Shown here: positions 49,001 through 62,855 of the stretch, one piece after another
Position numbering within the stretch: the first letter of the stretch is position 1
How the letters are laid out: every line of letters begins with the position of its first letter
Assembly (NCBI GenBank): GCA_013399895.1
Contig: VXBA01004867.1
Location: forward strand, 275,653-339,652
Length of the DNA stretch: 64,000 bases
Direction: 5' to 3'
Source: Serilophus lunatus
Lineage: Eukaryota; Chordata; Aves; Passeriformes; Eurylaimidae
Notes under the pieces: generated by a model
What the model saw: only the letters and a program-made list of their open reading frames with translations
Databases searched by the model: none
Told to the model about the DNA's origin: nothing
Made by a program: the position numbers and the translations under genes

Positions 49001-49350
49001 ACTGGTCACCTTGGTGACATTAGGACCTTAAATCAAACACAAATCAGTGAATCATTTTAATCAAATTTAATTTAGATTATACACTTTCACATAAAATCTA
49101 ATTTAGTTGGAATTACTCGGTCATGACTTGTCTGCTCCCCACAGGACAAGGTTAAAGAGATTACATTTGGGTTCATGTCAGCAGCATCTGCTAGTTAGCT
49201 CTCTGAATGCTGATTTAATGAGAGAGGTTGTGCTTAGTCTCTTGGAAAGACTTCTGGTTTAGGCAGGTGCTTGAGAGATGTTATTAATTTAGTATGATAC
49301 AAGGAGTGATGTTATCATGCTTGGAAAACTCTTGTATCATTATTTTCATG
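46001..49350. other. Desert segment rich in homeodomain-type motifs
   Basis: The parts at 46010-46330, 48390-48500 and 48840-49120 are dense in TAAT, TTAATTA and AATCA motifs, with few repeats. One (49006-49019) holds an inverted pair GTCACC/GGTGAC. Such composition is typical of conserved elements near developmental genes, but this is an impression without alignment. Confidence 0.35.
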
Positions 49351-52300
49351 TGTATAATAACCCTGGTGGCTCTGTTAACAACTGTTTAGCAGCTTTAGAG
49401 GGTTTCCCTCTGTCTCTAATAAACTTTAGAAAGAGAGAAGATTCCTGGTAAAGAAAGATCAGCTTTTTTAATATAAGCAGTTATCTTGGGGCTTGTCTAT
49501 CAGGGGCAGCAAGTGAACATTAAGCTACTACATGATTTACTCAGAACTACAAGGTGCCAACTCTACCAACAGGCAACGCCTTATTGTCTCTCACTCATGG
49601 AAAATCCACAGCTCCAGTCAACACATAAAGAGCACCTTGAGTACCAGCTCACTGCTCTGCAAAAAAACTTTGTAATTCTGTGTATTCAGTTACCCAGAAC
49701 CAAATTCTAACCCACTCTGGGGCATCTCACTGAGGTTTGATGTTGAAATGGATACATTGCAGCTAATTACTAATTGCTAAAAAAAGAGTTTGAATGAGTT
49801 TAGCCTTTGGTGCTGCATGTAGTGTGGGCAAGCTCTATGCTGATGGAGCAGCAGCAAAACCAGAAGCAGTGGTCACAGTTTCTGCTTCAGCCCAGGGGCA
49901 GAATGTGAAAAGGTCAAAATAATTCTGAAAACTTGTTGACCAGTACCTTGCTCTGAACCAGAAAATTTACAGTGCCGTTATGAGTCACCAAAGACAAAAG
50001 ACATGGTTGCCAAAGACATGTCCATGATTCCCAGGGAAGAATCAGTGTTCAGGCACAAGATGCACCAGGCCACATCCTCTGACCTAAAGTTGGATGTGCA
50101 GAAATAGGACAAAAAGAGGCTATTCCTAAAAATCCTTTCTGGACAGAATTTCCCCAGGGAAAGGAAGGGAAGACTGAGAAACTCTGGAATTGCATAAATG
50201 TAACTGATTCCCTAACCCAGCAGGTAAACTAGACTTAAATGAACTTAACTGTCCTAAAGTGTCCCTGCCTGTCCATGAGTCTCTCTTCCTAAAGTCGTTT
50301 TCCCCTGCATATAGAGAAGACTAGCCAGGAATTCATTCAGGGTAAATCACCACCATTTCATGAAATCAAAAGGACTTGCATCAATTTTAGATATACTGCA
50401 TGTTTTCTAATGGTTTTTTAAGCACTGTTGTTCTCCTGAAGGAAAAAAACGAGCAGTGCAACTATTAGCCACAGAAGTTCTGATACATAATGTGGAGTAA
50501 CAGTTGAAATTCGTTACGAAATTTTCCTATTTTGATGCAGAATTTCCCCGGTGGAGGGGCTTAAAACTCTCCCTGTAATTACCGTAACAACATAAAGGTT
50601 GAGCCATTCAAATAATATCTGGCAATTCTGTGTGATTCCTGTTATTTATGAAGAATGCTGCAGACACAGTGTTCTTTGCTACACTCCCTGTTTTCTGTAG
50701 GTCTTCCACCCTTTCTCTTCCCCTGTGTATAAATGGTATCAATTCTTATAGATATACTAGAAGAATGTACATCTCCAGAATTAATAAATCCACCCTGAAG
50801 AAATGCCATTTATATCTGACATCTATAATCATATCAAAGAAAACTGGGCAAAATTGAGATAAAACGGGGACATACCTTATTACAACTACCTTCTATTCTG
50901 GCATATTTTTCTTATTAGCAGTGCAGACAAAAAAGCAGCCCTCCTTTTTTAAATGAGCCTGATAGAAGGCTCATCCACTTCGTTTTCATATAAAATTGCA
51001 CTGTGGAGCCTGATCCTGCTTGCCTTTACTCAGGCAAAATACCTATTGCTATCCCTGAAAACAAAATCTGTGTAGAGATTACAGGGTTAGGACATGGGAT
51101 ATACACTTTTGTCTTGGATATCCACTGATATTTGTTCTGTGCTGTATGTGGCATTCCCAAATCATCTTTTAAAAAGGGAAACATCCAAATACTGCACTGA
51201 ACTTGGTCAGCCTTTGAGAAGAACAAGTGTAAACCAGGCAGTGATTTCATCTGGAAGTGAGATTGTTCTGGACCAGCTGTGACAAGGTAAAGAAATCTTA
51301 AGCTTGTGTGACTATATTTCCTAAGGAGGAAAATCAAGTATTTCAAATATCAAATACTTTTGCCATCCAAGTTCTCTATTTGAGTTTATAGAAGCTTTAT
51401 CTTCACAAAATAAGGAAGAGATGGTACTAAATTTTCTGCCAGTGTTATGTTTGTATAATCCAGATACAAACGTGCATCATTTACAGCATGTTCTTGTGGC
51501 CCTGAAATGTGCTTCTATCCCCAGAGTTCAGCCAAGTGAAATCCAAAGAGAAAAAGACACAAAATAATGTGAAAGAATAAAGTCAAATTGTGCAATATTG
51601 CGTTGTAATTTTGAAATATTAAGCATTGAAATACAGATTTTGACACATTCTGTATCTGTAGCAGAAATTTCAATCTTGAAGCAGTATGAAGAAAGGAATG
51701 CAAAAAACCCAACCAAACCAACCCCACAAAAAGCTGGCCCCAAGAGTGCCAAAAAATTGGCAGAGTTCACACTGAGTCCTGAACTGCCCAGTTTGTACCT
51801 CCTTCTATAAAATTATCACAATAACCACTCAATCTAATCCAAAATCCAGTACAGACACCAAACACTTCCTGCCTAATTCAAGCTGGTGAAGAAAAGATAA
51901 ATAGCATTGTCACTCAGCAATATTAAGATTCTTAGAAAATGGGGGGAAAGTGCCGAGTTTAATTACCCCGTTTAATTAGCTCACTAAGACAGCTGTTTAG
52001 CTCCTGTGATTATAGAAGAACATGAAGAGTCCCTTATATACAGTTTGTATCAGATATTTCAGATGCAGAAAAACAGTTTTTTGTGTTATTGGAGGGTTTT
52101 TTTATATATAGACCATTTCTAATGCAAATATTGGCCTAAAATGAAGCGCTGTGGAAGCTGACTGGCTTGGCAATAGAGACGGAGTAGGAATGTAAAGGAT
52201 TAGAGTGCTTAATGTACTGGAAAGAAGTTTATCAATACTGACAATTCTCACAGTGCTTAATCAAACATTTAAGACAAGTGGAGAAGCAGACAGTAAAGAC

Positions 52301-55300
52301 TTTGGGGCTCTTGAACAATAAAAGCAAACAAACTGTCTTGTTAGAACATGTCAATTCATGGTGGAATAAAGAAACATCTACAATTTAGTTACTCTTTTCA
52401 TATAGATAACTAGTAGCTTTAGGTAGTAAACTGACTTCAAAATGACTGTAAGTAACTCCAGGAAAATTAAGTACATTTGCCCTTTTATAATCAGATTTTA
52501 CTATTAGTCTTCATTTACAGCTTTATGAATATGAAGGAGTTATTGTTTGCTACTTGACCTCAATTAATACTTGCAAATCTTTTTTGTCAAGAGGCTGTGC
52601 TCCTGTTCAGTTCATGTTTTTCCACAAAACTGGAAGATGTTATTCTAAATGTAATTGTTCTGATGCATTTGATTTTGTCTACATGACAAATGCTCTAAAC
52701 CAGAATATTTTCTCTTCAAGAACAGTGCCAACAAAAAAGATAATTTACTTAACAAACAAGATTAAATCCTTTATCTAGGCATAATCAATATTTGAACTTT
52801 CTTGATATTTCTCTCAAACTTTGCAGATTTATATCATAACACATTTGTTCCTCAACAGATGTAGTAAACCATAGCTTGACTTCAATAATAAAAAAATACA
52901 GTTTGCATTTTGGCAACTTAGTGATAGTTGTGCTTGCACCAACTCTTCCAGGTTAGAATATAATATAACTTTAAACACGTTGCAGTTGGCCCTTGTAAGA
53001 CTGGTACTCAAAATTTAAAACTTTCCTGGCTATCTAATGAATATGCAGGACTGAGCTTAATCATCACACATGCAAAAAAACTACCTTGTTGACCGTTCAC
53101 ACCTGCTAAGAGCCCATATGCACTTACAATCATGGAATTTTCTCATGCAGATTATAAATTCTTTTGCTTGTCTCAGAGACCAAAAAATCCCACATAGTGA
53201 CCATATATGCTGAAATCGATTTATGTTCTTGCTCAGCCATTTACATTTTTTTAAGGTAATTTACCTGGTCTCCACCCACATGGACTGATGGATCTCTAGG
53301 AAGAAGCTACTGCACAAAATATTGCACTTTTGTAACATCACTGAACACATCCTTGTTACACAGAATTCTTGTAAGAACTGAAAATCTACTATGTGCAACT
53401 TTTTTTTTTTAATTTTCATGTTATGTACTCCTACTCCTCCTGGGTAATATGCAGGTGGAGACATATATTTCAACTTGTTGGAAGTTGAAGCCATTTGTAA
53501 AACCATCCCATCAGTATTAACTTCAGTGAATTGAATTATCATTCTTCAGTTTGTTCTATCAAAGTATATGTTTCCAATTAAAACAAAACCAGCAGTAGGA
53601 TATATTTCCTTATGCTCTATGTTACAGGTGCAGTCAATGGTATTATGGCATTTTAAAATTTACATCAATAGGAAATTTATCCTGAAGGCCTTATCATCTA
53701 TAATTTTGATCATGTTTGTCTTTAACTACTGGAAAGACAGTAGGGACTAACTCCAAACAGAGCCTTGTCCTTTTTTGAGCAGAAAGTTGGCGTGTATCAA
53801 TATTCAGTGGAACTTGGCTTTGCTCATAATCCTTCAAGAAAGTTTTTAAAGTAAACTATAACAGCATAAATCTCAATTCTGTGTCAATCCAAGCAGGATT
53901 TATATCAGCCTTCAATCTGGAAGTGGGAACCTTAAAGATGTGCAATTGGTAAAAGCTCACATCTTTACTTGATTAATCTCCCATCATGGTGTAACAGTTA
54001 TCAGTGGAGTATTATTAGTTTGAGAAGTTTGATTGTTGCTTAATTCTGATTGTGCATTTTCATGCTATACAACACCTCAATCACCTTTTCTCTGTAGCTC
54101 TCATTTCCTCAGACACTTAAAATTAAGGAAATCCAGGAGAATAATAACACTGTAGACTTAAATATGTTCTATGGCTCGTGATTAGTTTTGAATAGGGAAA
54201 ATAGTACCACTTTTCCCTTACATGACAGTGTTCTACCTGGTAGCTGGGCATCCCATGGCAGCACCTGAGGAGCACCTGAGGGCTGCAGGAGACACAGGAT
54301 GCCCTCTCCTGGGTTAGGGAACTATCCTATAAACCAGGCAGTGCAGGAGCCGTGGGACATTTGCTAAGGAAAATGGGACATGTGATTATTATTCCCATTT
54401 CCAATGGCAAAGGATTTCTCTGTTTCATGAGACATCCTAGCTGTGAGACAAGACCACCTGTCTTAAGTGTCTTCCATGAGCTTGAAATAAATTATTTAGA
54501 TATTTTTTCAAACTAACTCTTGTTTCATCTTTTTAAACTTTTTAAAGAAAGATTTTATTTTTTCCTGACAACAGGAAAAGATAGCAGAAGGGAAACAAAC
54601 CATAAACGGCCTGGTCTCCCCTTTCTGGCTTCCCTTCCCTGCCACTAAGTGGTTCCTTTTGAAGCCTTTTCCCCCTGTGGCTCTTCCTGCGTCACACAGC
54701 ATTCCCATCCTCACTTCCTAACAGGATTCTTCAAGTGGGAGCCTCAGGACTGCATACCAAAGCCCCTCTTCCTCTCCGTGCTACATTTGCCAAGTAGCCT
54801 TTTGTTTCCTTCTGCCAGAATAGCAGTTGTGTTTGGTGGAGTCTTTTCTCTTTTCTAACATCATGGACATCGTGTGACCCTCACACTCATTTAAAACCAA
54901 TGGCTAATCTACCTGGAAATATCTTATCACTGTCCTACGGAGCAAGGAGCACCATCTCCCAAAAACTACCCTGCATATATTCCTAAGGAGTCAGGAGAAT
55001 GGAACATAGAGCAATCAAAAAGGCTTCTAACCAAGGAGAATCAGGGTTTGATTGGATTCTTTGAATGAAAAAGGTAATGAGTGCACCAGCAGCAAGATCT
55101 GCTGTGTCCCTCGAGATGCACATTGTGTGACTGGTCCAGCTCTTTCAAAAATTACCTATACCTATTTTACAAGTCCTTAATTTACGTATCCTCGCTTAAG
55201 CTCTTCCTCTTCAAGTGCCAACTGCCCTACTAGGAGAAGAGTTGTTGTCTATAGAGTCAATTAAGAGGTGGACTGCTAAGACAGAGAATAGGAATCTTCA

Positions 55301-58260
55301 GCACATGCTCCTTTGATCGCAGCCCTAAGCAGTTATTGCATCTATAAGTAACAGAATTCTGATAGTGGTTGGTCATGAGCCTTTGCACTGTTCAGCAAGA
55401 CTTGGGAGTTTTTTTGAGACACCTAGAATATCAGGAATTTAATTTGAGCTATTACAGAAATAGAGGATGAGTGAGAATTATTAATGTAAATGATGTAGTT
55501 ATTTGTGACTCATGTTCAGGTCAGAAATATGTTTGTACCATGGAAACAATCCATATAATAACTGTTTCTCCCATGACTTTCATTCTATTATTTTATATCT
55601 CTTGTATATGTATATGCTGATTTGCTTTACAAAAGGCTGGGGAGGACATATTGCCTTCATTCATCAATACATGTTAGGGGGAAAAAAAGAGCAGAAAGGA
55701 CGTTCAGGACTAGTGAAGTTCTCTCAGGACTGGCCACATGGACTGGATGATCAAAGGAATTGAAACCTCTCCCTGTTAACACTGAGCACCTATTGAGATC
55801 TTGTAGATACAGTCATGTCCAGCCCCACTCAAAAACTGCTCACTTGAGTTTTTAAACCTCTCTAGGTTGCCTGCTTCTCCATTCTTTGCAGACCTCTGTT
55901 CCCAAATTTCATTGCTTTGACACTTCTGACAATTTTAGGTTAGATTTTTGGATTTTGGGAGTCAAGATCAGTATAGATTTACTCGTCCTCAAATTGTTTC
56001 CTGTGACTGAGGACACTATCAGAAGTAAAACATCGCTATGAGATCTGGACTGAGAATCCTGGAGCACCAGGACTGAGTTTGCCTAAGTTCTTAATCTCCT
56101 CAGTGATGCAGATCTTTATGTGTGTTTTGTATTGTAAATCACAGTCTCTAAGACACTTGAGCTGTCTATTTGCATAAAGGGAGGTTTTCCCCACTAGCTA
56201 TATGGGTAACTTCTACCAGACAAAATCATTTCAAATAAAATGACATTGTAATTCAGATCTTACAAAACAGATGGAAGTTTAGTTCCAGTAAAAACTGAGT
56301 CAGAACTTGCATTAATCATAATTTTCTAACCACTCTCAAGCAGGGAAATTGTTTCAACTACTGCTGTTAGTGACTCCAGTCTGAGAGTCAGGAGATCATT
56401 CTTATAAGGTTAAAGTATTTCTTACTGTTTATTCTTACACATCATGAGGCCAAGCAGGAGTGTAGGGGGATAAAGACACTGAATAAAAAAGTGACATTTG
56501 TCTTTCACATTACAATCACTTCTAGGTAGAAGACAAACATAATTTAGTTTTCTGAACAGAAAAAGTAATTTTTTATTGAACACTCACTTGTTTAAAGGTA
56601 GAAGGGATAAGACCCCTTATTACAGGAAAACCAATTCATATGTATTTGATCATCCCTTTGAATTAATCATGCAGCCTGATTTCCAAACAAAGAGTACAGC
56701 AGGGAAAGAGGGAGAAAGAGAAAAATAAAGAAAAAGGAAAAGGGAGAGAGAAAGGAGAAAGTGAGAGAGAGAAGAGTGAGAGAAAGAATGAAAAACTAAA
56801 AGGGGTGTGTGGAATATTTATGATTTTATATTATGTGTTAAAGGCACCTCTATAGTCCAGATGAGTCATTATGAGAACAGGACTAGTTTATGATAAAGCT
56901 TTGTGGTTATTACATGTTCAAATCATCACTGAAATATTATTACAATTACAATAGCTTGATTGGTTAATAGCAAATTATCATGTGCTTTTTACATCTACTT
57001 TTAAAAGGATGGCTAGGGAGAAATTATGTAGGAAGATAGGAGTCCTTTTATGATTGTGTCTCAGATAAACAAGAAAATTTGTGTTATTTTTATATTCAGG
57101 AGGTAAAACAATGTTCAAAAATGTCCAAACAAAATAACTTGAAAGAGAACACATACCTTAAAGTTATTACACAGTATGTTCATTTCACATTTTAGGAATA
57201 GAATAATATTTTCAAAATACCTGAGATATATGAGTTGAAAATAATGTGGAGAGAACTTTTTTGAAATAATCTTTCATTCCTGAGTTAATGAAAGACATTC
57301 ATTTCAATTCAGAAGAACTGGAGTTGGGGTTTTTTCTTTAACAAAAACACAGTAGAGCTCAATTCAGCATTTTGTTTTCCTCGAGTTTTTCAGTCTTGTT
57401 TTGTTTTCTTGGAAGGAAGCACACAAGTATGAGATACACACACAAAATGCATTATTTGGTGTTCAGTGGAAACATCCAACTATCTAACTTGGAATTTCTC
57501 CTGATTTACTAGTTTATTTGCTGAATACAGTCCATCTTGATTAACCTAAGGAATGCTATGCTGTATAGTCTGAGTATTATAAAATATGTAATATTAGTTA
57601 ACTAATTATAATAAAAACAAATGGGACATGGGAAGGGTAGCTGCCTGTCCTAACTCGGGCTTTTTTTGGTGCAACAGAGTTTATATTCCCCTCTGTGTTT
57701 TTCCACTTTCCTTATATGAAATGAACAGCTGTAATTGAAAAGCAAGAAGCTCCATGGTTTACAGAAATAGGTGTTGTTAAGAGCCTTAGCCATCTAATTT
57801 TCTTCCTATTGCAGGGCAGACTTCCTATTGTCTGTCCTTTAGAGCTAATTTCTTTTCTGATCAAAAGGCCCACATCATTGAAAAGGTAGTAATTACTATT
57901 CATTTGGTTGAAACCTCCATTCTGCAGCCTGCAAAGCTTTATTTAGAAACTGCTATTTCTTTCTAAAAGGAAAATCTCATTTATGTCCTCTATAATGTCA
58001 ATTAACGTAGAATATATTTTAATTATTTATCCTGGAGAGAAACCTTTCAGGATCTCAATTTGCTGTGCGAGTGATACATGCTGTAGTTTGAAACAATATA
58101 TGCTTTTAAAATTGTATGTCAGAGAGTAGGAATAAGGTGTGTTTTGATTTTAATTTACCACTAATGAATAGTTTATTTGGAGTTAATTAGCCAATCACAG
58201 TTTTACAATTAATGTCCGATTTCTAATCTGACTCCTAAAGAGGACCCTGGCCATCAAAAC
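49351..58260. other. Gene desert, AT-rich, up to composition boundary
   Basis: No gene or recognisable transposon. A purine tract lies at 56701-56790. The 58130-58240 part is rich in TTAAT and has an ATTAGCCAATCAC block combining homeodomain-like and CCAAT motifs. Confidence 0.5.
56701..56790 (+). repeat. GA-rich purine tract
   Basis: About 90 bp almost wholly A and G, with scattered GAGAGA and GAAAGA units and only a few T. Confidence 0.9.
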
Positions 58261-58369
58261 CAGTGAAGACAGTGGGTTACGGGATCTGTGTAGAAAACGC
58301 TGTAGGAAAGATTAGAGAAGTTTTAAAAGGGCAAAACAGAAACGCTTGGAGTTGGTGGATTTTGGTTCG

Positions 58370-58857
58370 GGGGGGTTTTCTGTTTGTTTTTTTGTTTGTT
58401 TTTTTTCTGTGTTTAAGGAGAACGGCGACTTTTCAGTTAAAGCACAGCAACAAGTTTGGGGGAGGGCCGCGGACTCTCGGCCGGGGGAGGCCCCTTGTCC
58501 TGCGGCAGCTGCTGTGGGTGGCTGGGGGCGAGTGGCCCTGGGAAGGGGCTGCGGTGCCCGGAGCCCCCCGGCCCCACGGGTGGAGCCAGGCTGTGCCCGC
58601 AACACCCGGGGCACGCCCGGCTCGGGCCGTCGGCACCGTCCCCACGCGTGTCCCTGCGACACGGGGGGATCGTGCCACCCCAGGGCCACCCCGCACGGGG
58701 CTGTGTCCCCCCCGGCGCGGCGGCACAAGGGGACAGCGGGATCACCGAGCCTTCCCGAGCGCTCTGGCCCCTCGAGGGCTTGAGGCAAACCCCGGTGCGG
58801 TGTCCTCCGTTCCGCAGGGGCTGGGAGAGCAGCCCGTGTGGGAGCTGAGATGATAGT
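58370..58857. other. CpG-rich island about 5 kb upstream of SOX3
   Basis: After a G7 run and T-rich spacer (58370-58410) the sequence turns abruptly CpG-rich, with GCGCGG, CCGGGG and CACGCG motifs to about 58800. Open frames of 97-196 codons overlap in several phases on both strands, which is expected of stop-poor GC-rich DNA and is not taken as coding. It could be a promoter of a non-coding transcript or an unmethylated regulatory island. Confidence 0.55.
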
Positions 58858-59040
58858 GAGAGAATCGTTTAGGTTGGGAAAGACTCTTAGAATTATCTGT
58901 TAAACCCGACACTCCCAAGGCCATCACTAAACCATGTCCCCAAGTGCCACATCTACACGACTTTTAAGCCCCTCCCAGGGATGGGGACTCCCCATTGCCC
59001 CGGGCAGCCCGTGCCAGGGCTTGATAACTTTTTCGAGGGT
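58858..59040 (-). mobile_element. CR1-family fragment, reverse orientation
   Basis: Starts GAGAGAATCGTTTAGGTTGG, then 'cactaaaccatgtccccaag', 'gccacatctacacgactttt' and 'cgggcagcccgtgccagggc'. Same subfamily type as the copy at 14201-14375. Confidence 0.85.
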
Positions 59041-62000
59041 TCTGCACAGTTGGTACTGTAACAGCGGATGGAAGCTACAGAAAGTTCCTGTTACTTTCTT
59101 ATGCATTGGGGAAGAGGGACCGGTCAGGCTTGGCACGGATTGCCCTGCAGCAGCCGCCGCCAGTGCAGGGGGCAGCGGCGGTGGTCTCTTTAGCATCACT
59201 TTTAGTCGTCGTTTTTCCCTCAGTATTTTTGCGTGAAAACACATGAGCTAAATAGATCGCTTCCTCGGGGCTCCGCAGCGAGCCCTGGTGAATGGTCCTG
59301 TGCTGGTGGTCCCCTCTACAACTCTGTTAATTGGTAACTTGGAGACGGAGAGAGTGCTTATTAGCAAACCGCCCCTCCCACTTCCCCCCCATCCCTCCGC
59401 TCCTGCCGAAGCCAACTCCATGAGGCGATTGCCAGGAGGAGCTGTTTGTCAAAGACTAATAAACAAATTCCTCGCGAGCACCTGAATGAACCAGAGCCAG
59501 AAACAACCCCATTATGAAACGGAGCTACTGGTTGATTTTTTTGTGGCGGTGGAAACAATTCGGGCTCGAAAAGGGTCTATTCAGCGGACGCTCCGAGAGG
59601 TCTGTTTGCAGCCCCCTATTGTTGTCAGAAGCCAAATAAAAGTTCAAATGGGGGGGGGGGGGGGGNAGTGATTAAAAACAACATTCACCATTGCCTCCTG
59701 AACGCACTGGGAGGCTCAGTTCAAAGGGATCGATCTATACCCAAACGACACTGCCCGGGTTTACCCACGCACTTAAGATTTTTATTATTAAATGTTGCGA
59801 TTTTTAATGATGTCATCACAAGTAACTCTTGCTTTCCCGGACGCGTGGGCAGCCGCGATAAATGTGAGGCGAGGCACTGGAAAAGCCACAGAAAGGAGTT
59901 GGAGCCAGTTTGTTGGAACTAATGCTTTGCTCTCCCTCTCGCCGGGCTGGGGGGTCGGTCCAGCCATGTCACCACGCAGAGAGGGAGGCAGCAGCTTCAC
60001 AGGCAATCTCAAGCTGTTTTTTGACATTTCAGTTAGATCGCGAATGAAAAAAAATTCTCCTAACGACCCTGGGCTGTAGGATCAGCCTGGAATGATCATT
60101 TAGCAGATACATTACCACACTGGAAACTTCTCGGGGAGGATATGGATTCGAGCCTGAAAGAAGGATCACGTGAATTTTATCTTAAGCATCGCTAAAAGGG
60201 TGGGTGTATTTTTGGAGGATCATCCTAGCCATGGTCAGCAGGGTCCAAACGAAAGGGGTGCCCAGCTCCCTTGTCTGGGCAACTTTCGAGGACAAGCCCT
60301 TGCTGATCTCGGTAGGGAATTAGGTTGGGGACCAGGGGGATGTTTTAATAACAGGATTAAACGGGTTCGATTTCGTGCATTGCGTTACTCTCTAAAAACC
60401 AGCGATCCTCCCTGACATGGTTCCAAGATTCTTCCCAAGCTCTTCTGGAGCTGTAATTAACATATTGCTGTTGCTTATTAAGCGCTGATTGTGTAAAAAG
60501 CAGACGGTCCCTTTCAAATGGCCCTTTTCAACCAAGGGGTTTCCCTCGTGTTCAAGTTGGCTTGAACTGTAAACTCCTTATCTCGCCTCCCACTCCTTTG
60601 TTGCCCAAATAAATAAATAGATACTAATAATGGGCTTCTCAGCCTTTGACAACTGTATTTACACAACCTCAAGTGTTCTCTAACCCCCACCAGGCACACG
60701 GGGCTCCCCTAATCCCGGCCTCCACCGGGTACCAAATTTAAGAAAATGGCTCAGGGCATCAGGTTTCCCCTCGCCCCGTTTATTGCGCTGAGTGGGGCCT
60801 CTCCTGCTTTCTGCCCCTTCCCTCCTTACGTTTCAACAGCGCCGCTGGCCCCTGCCTTATTTCCCGGGGAGCAGGCGGAGGCTTGAGTTTGCTGCCAAGG
60901 GACTGGTGGGATCGCGTCTTTTAAAGCGCTCTGCAGGTAATTTTCGGGAGCAGCAGTTGCTGCAGCAGGCGAGCTGGGGTTTTCGCCCCTCCGACAGCCG
61001 GTCACAGGTGCGACCGTGCAGAGCGGGGAAGTGTCTGTGCCGCTGATGCGGGGGGGAACCGCGAACAGAGACAGCCCCGTCAGCTCCGTGCGCGGGCTGG
61101 GGGCTCACCCGGGGAGTGGCGAAGGACGGCTCTGATAAAAGCCGAAGGGATAAAGCTGAGGCTTCTGGCACTCCTCTCGAGTCCCGAAATCGCTCAAGAA
61201 ATCCCACAGAGTTTCGTCTGCGCACCAAGGCAGAAGGGGTTCGAGCAGCGGGTCCCTCCTGACCCCTTCTTCTGGAAATAGAAATCAGACAGGTTTTGAA
61301 GTATCCCTTAGAACATGTGCAGCAGGGGAAGCCAAGTGTAGCGGGAGTATTACAAGGATCTGGAAAGTGTAGAAATCCACCACTTACATACTTACACTTT
61401 TATTCAGTCAAGTTCAGTCACCTACAAGATTAGCGATGTTTCAAGAGAAAGGTTATTGCTATGAAATAATATATATGTTAAAACTGTTAAATAGCTTGGG
61501 GGGAAAAATCTATAGTTTGAGACTCAGGCAGCACAAACACGAATTGAGATAAAGAGTCTGAAACTTGACTTTTTAATATTTATTTAAGCATCGAAGGAAA
61601 CACCGCTCACAGGGCTTTCAGGAAGTCCTCTAATTCCCTACACAGCCCCACTTTACGTTGCATGCCAGCGTGCTCAGTCCCTTCAACAAACGTTTATATA
61701 AAATAGTATCAAAGAATTGTCAGGATATATACCAGTCTGCTTTCCTGCCCGGACTGGCAGGTCTTAAACCTCAACTGGAGCCGTCAAAATATTTGGAGGG
61801 GTTTCTGGTTAGTTACAGCTGTCTGAAGCTTTTCCAACATGTTGCAAAAGTTACAAGCCAACTACTCCCGCCCGGAAGAACCCTTCCACTGTCACCCTGT
61901 CCCCTCGGGACGCCAAATTTTAATTTCACTCAAGAATATACCAGCGGCAAACCAAGCAACAACAAAGACAAAATGCTAACTACACCATAGCCAGTCGCAA
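59041..62000. other. SOX3 upstream flank, likely regulatory
   Basis: Mixed composition with CpG clusters and no recognised gene. The 59320-59650 segment is repeat-poor and carries TTAATTGG, GTTTGTCAAAG and CCTATTGTTG motifs. The 59770-60010 and 60430-60620 segments also look non-repetitive, with homeodomain- and SOX-type sites (CCTTTGTTGCC near 60594). An E-box CACGTG lies near 60167. No known Sox3 enhancer was identified by name. Confidence 0.4.
59650..59666 (+). repeat. G16 run ending in an ambiguous base
   Basis: Sixteen consecutive G followed by a single N at 59666. Length is probably uncertain in the assembly. Confidence 0.95.
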
Positions 62001-62835
62001 GCGGGATTTATTCCCCCTTCGATGTTGTCGAACAGATGATTTTGTCAAAAACGAAATCCGTACAAAGCGAGCAAGACTTTAAACTCCTAAATCCCAGCAG
62101 TGCACAAATACAAACCCCTCTGCGACGCGGTGCTGTTTCCGGAGTACCTCCGATGCTCGTCCGTGTCCGCGACCCGCGGTAAGCTCTCCCCTCCAACCGT
62201 CCTGCCGAAGCCCACCCGGCTCGGAGCTCCCTCCCTGGCGTCCGCAGCGCAGTGGGCTCGGGGCTGGCAGCACGTCTTGGGCTGTGCCTCCGGGTCCAGC
62301 CGGGAGCGCTGCCCTGGAGGTGTTCTTACTACCGTCCTTACACTCGCAGTCTTCTCTTTGGGGCGACACCAACGCCTGCCAAGCCGGGGGAGCTACGCCA
62401 GCAGTATCCCTCCACCTCCGGGCCGCGACGCCCAGACACGTCCCAGCCTTAAGGCCCCTGACCCTCCCCTGCGCCCCGCACGCCCCCGGGGCACTTTGCT
62501 CAGAGCTACAGCGGCGGTGCTGCCCCACTTCCCCCGGCGCCGCTCCGCACAGACTGCGGCACACTTTGCCTCTCTTTCCCCAGCGCTCCCTGGCCAGGAA
62601 AAACTACTGGCTTCGCCAGAACAGAGCTGGAGAGGTGGCTGGGAGAGGACGAGGAAGCGCAGGGACGGAGCAGCGCGCCCCGCCTGCCTCCGACCCCCAG
62701 AGGCAGGGCGAGGCGGCTGGAGAGTTCCGCGGTTTCAAGGAGCTGCCGGCCCTGTCCATGCAGGTGCGGGAGTCCCAGCCTCTGGGGAAAGAAGGGAAGG
62801 AGGGGTAAAAGGATGGGAGGGACAGACAGGAAAGC

Positions 62836-62855
62836 CCGTGATTGACAGTTCCAAT
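62836..62855 (+). promoter_or_regulatory. Distal TALE (PBX/MEIS) motif with CCAAT box
   Basis: TGATTGACAG at 62839-62848 is an exact match to the composite PBX-MEIS site. CCAAT (NF-Y type) follows at 62851-62855, two bases later. It lies about 1.05 kb upstream of the SOX3 ATG. PBX1/MEIS1 and NF-Y are published regulators of human SOX3. Confidence 0.55.

Noticed and set aside
58263..58853. 196-codon + frame and overlapping frames on both strands
   Set aside because: CpG-island shadows. They overlap in multiple phases, start in AT-rich DNA and have low-complexity Pro/Gly/Arg translations.
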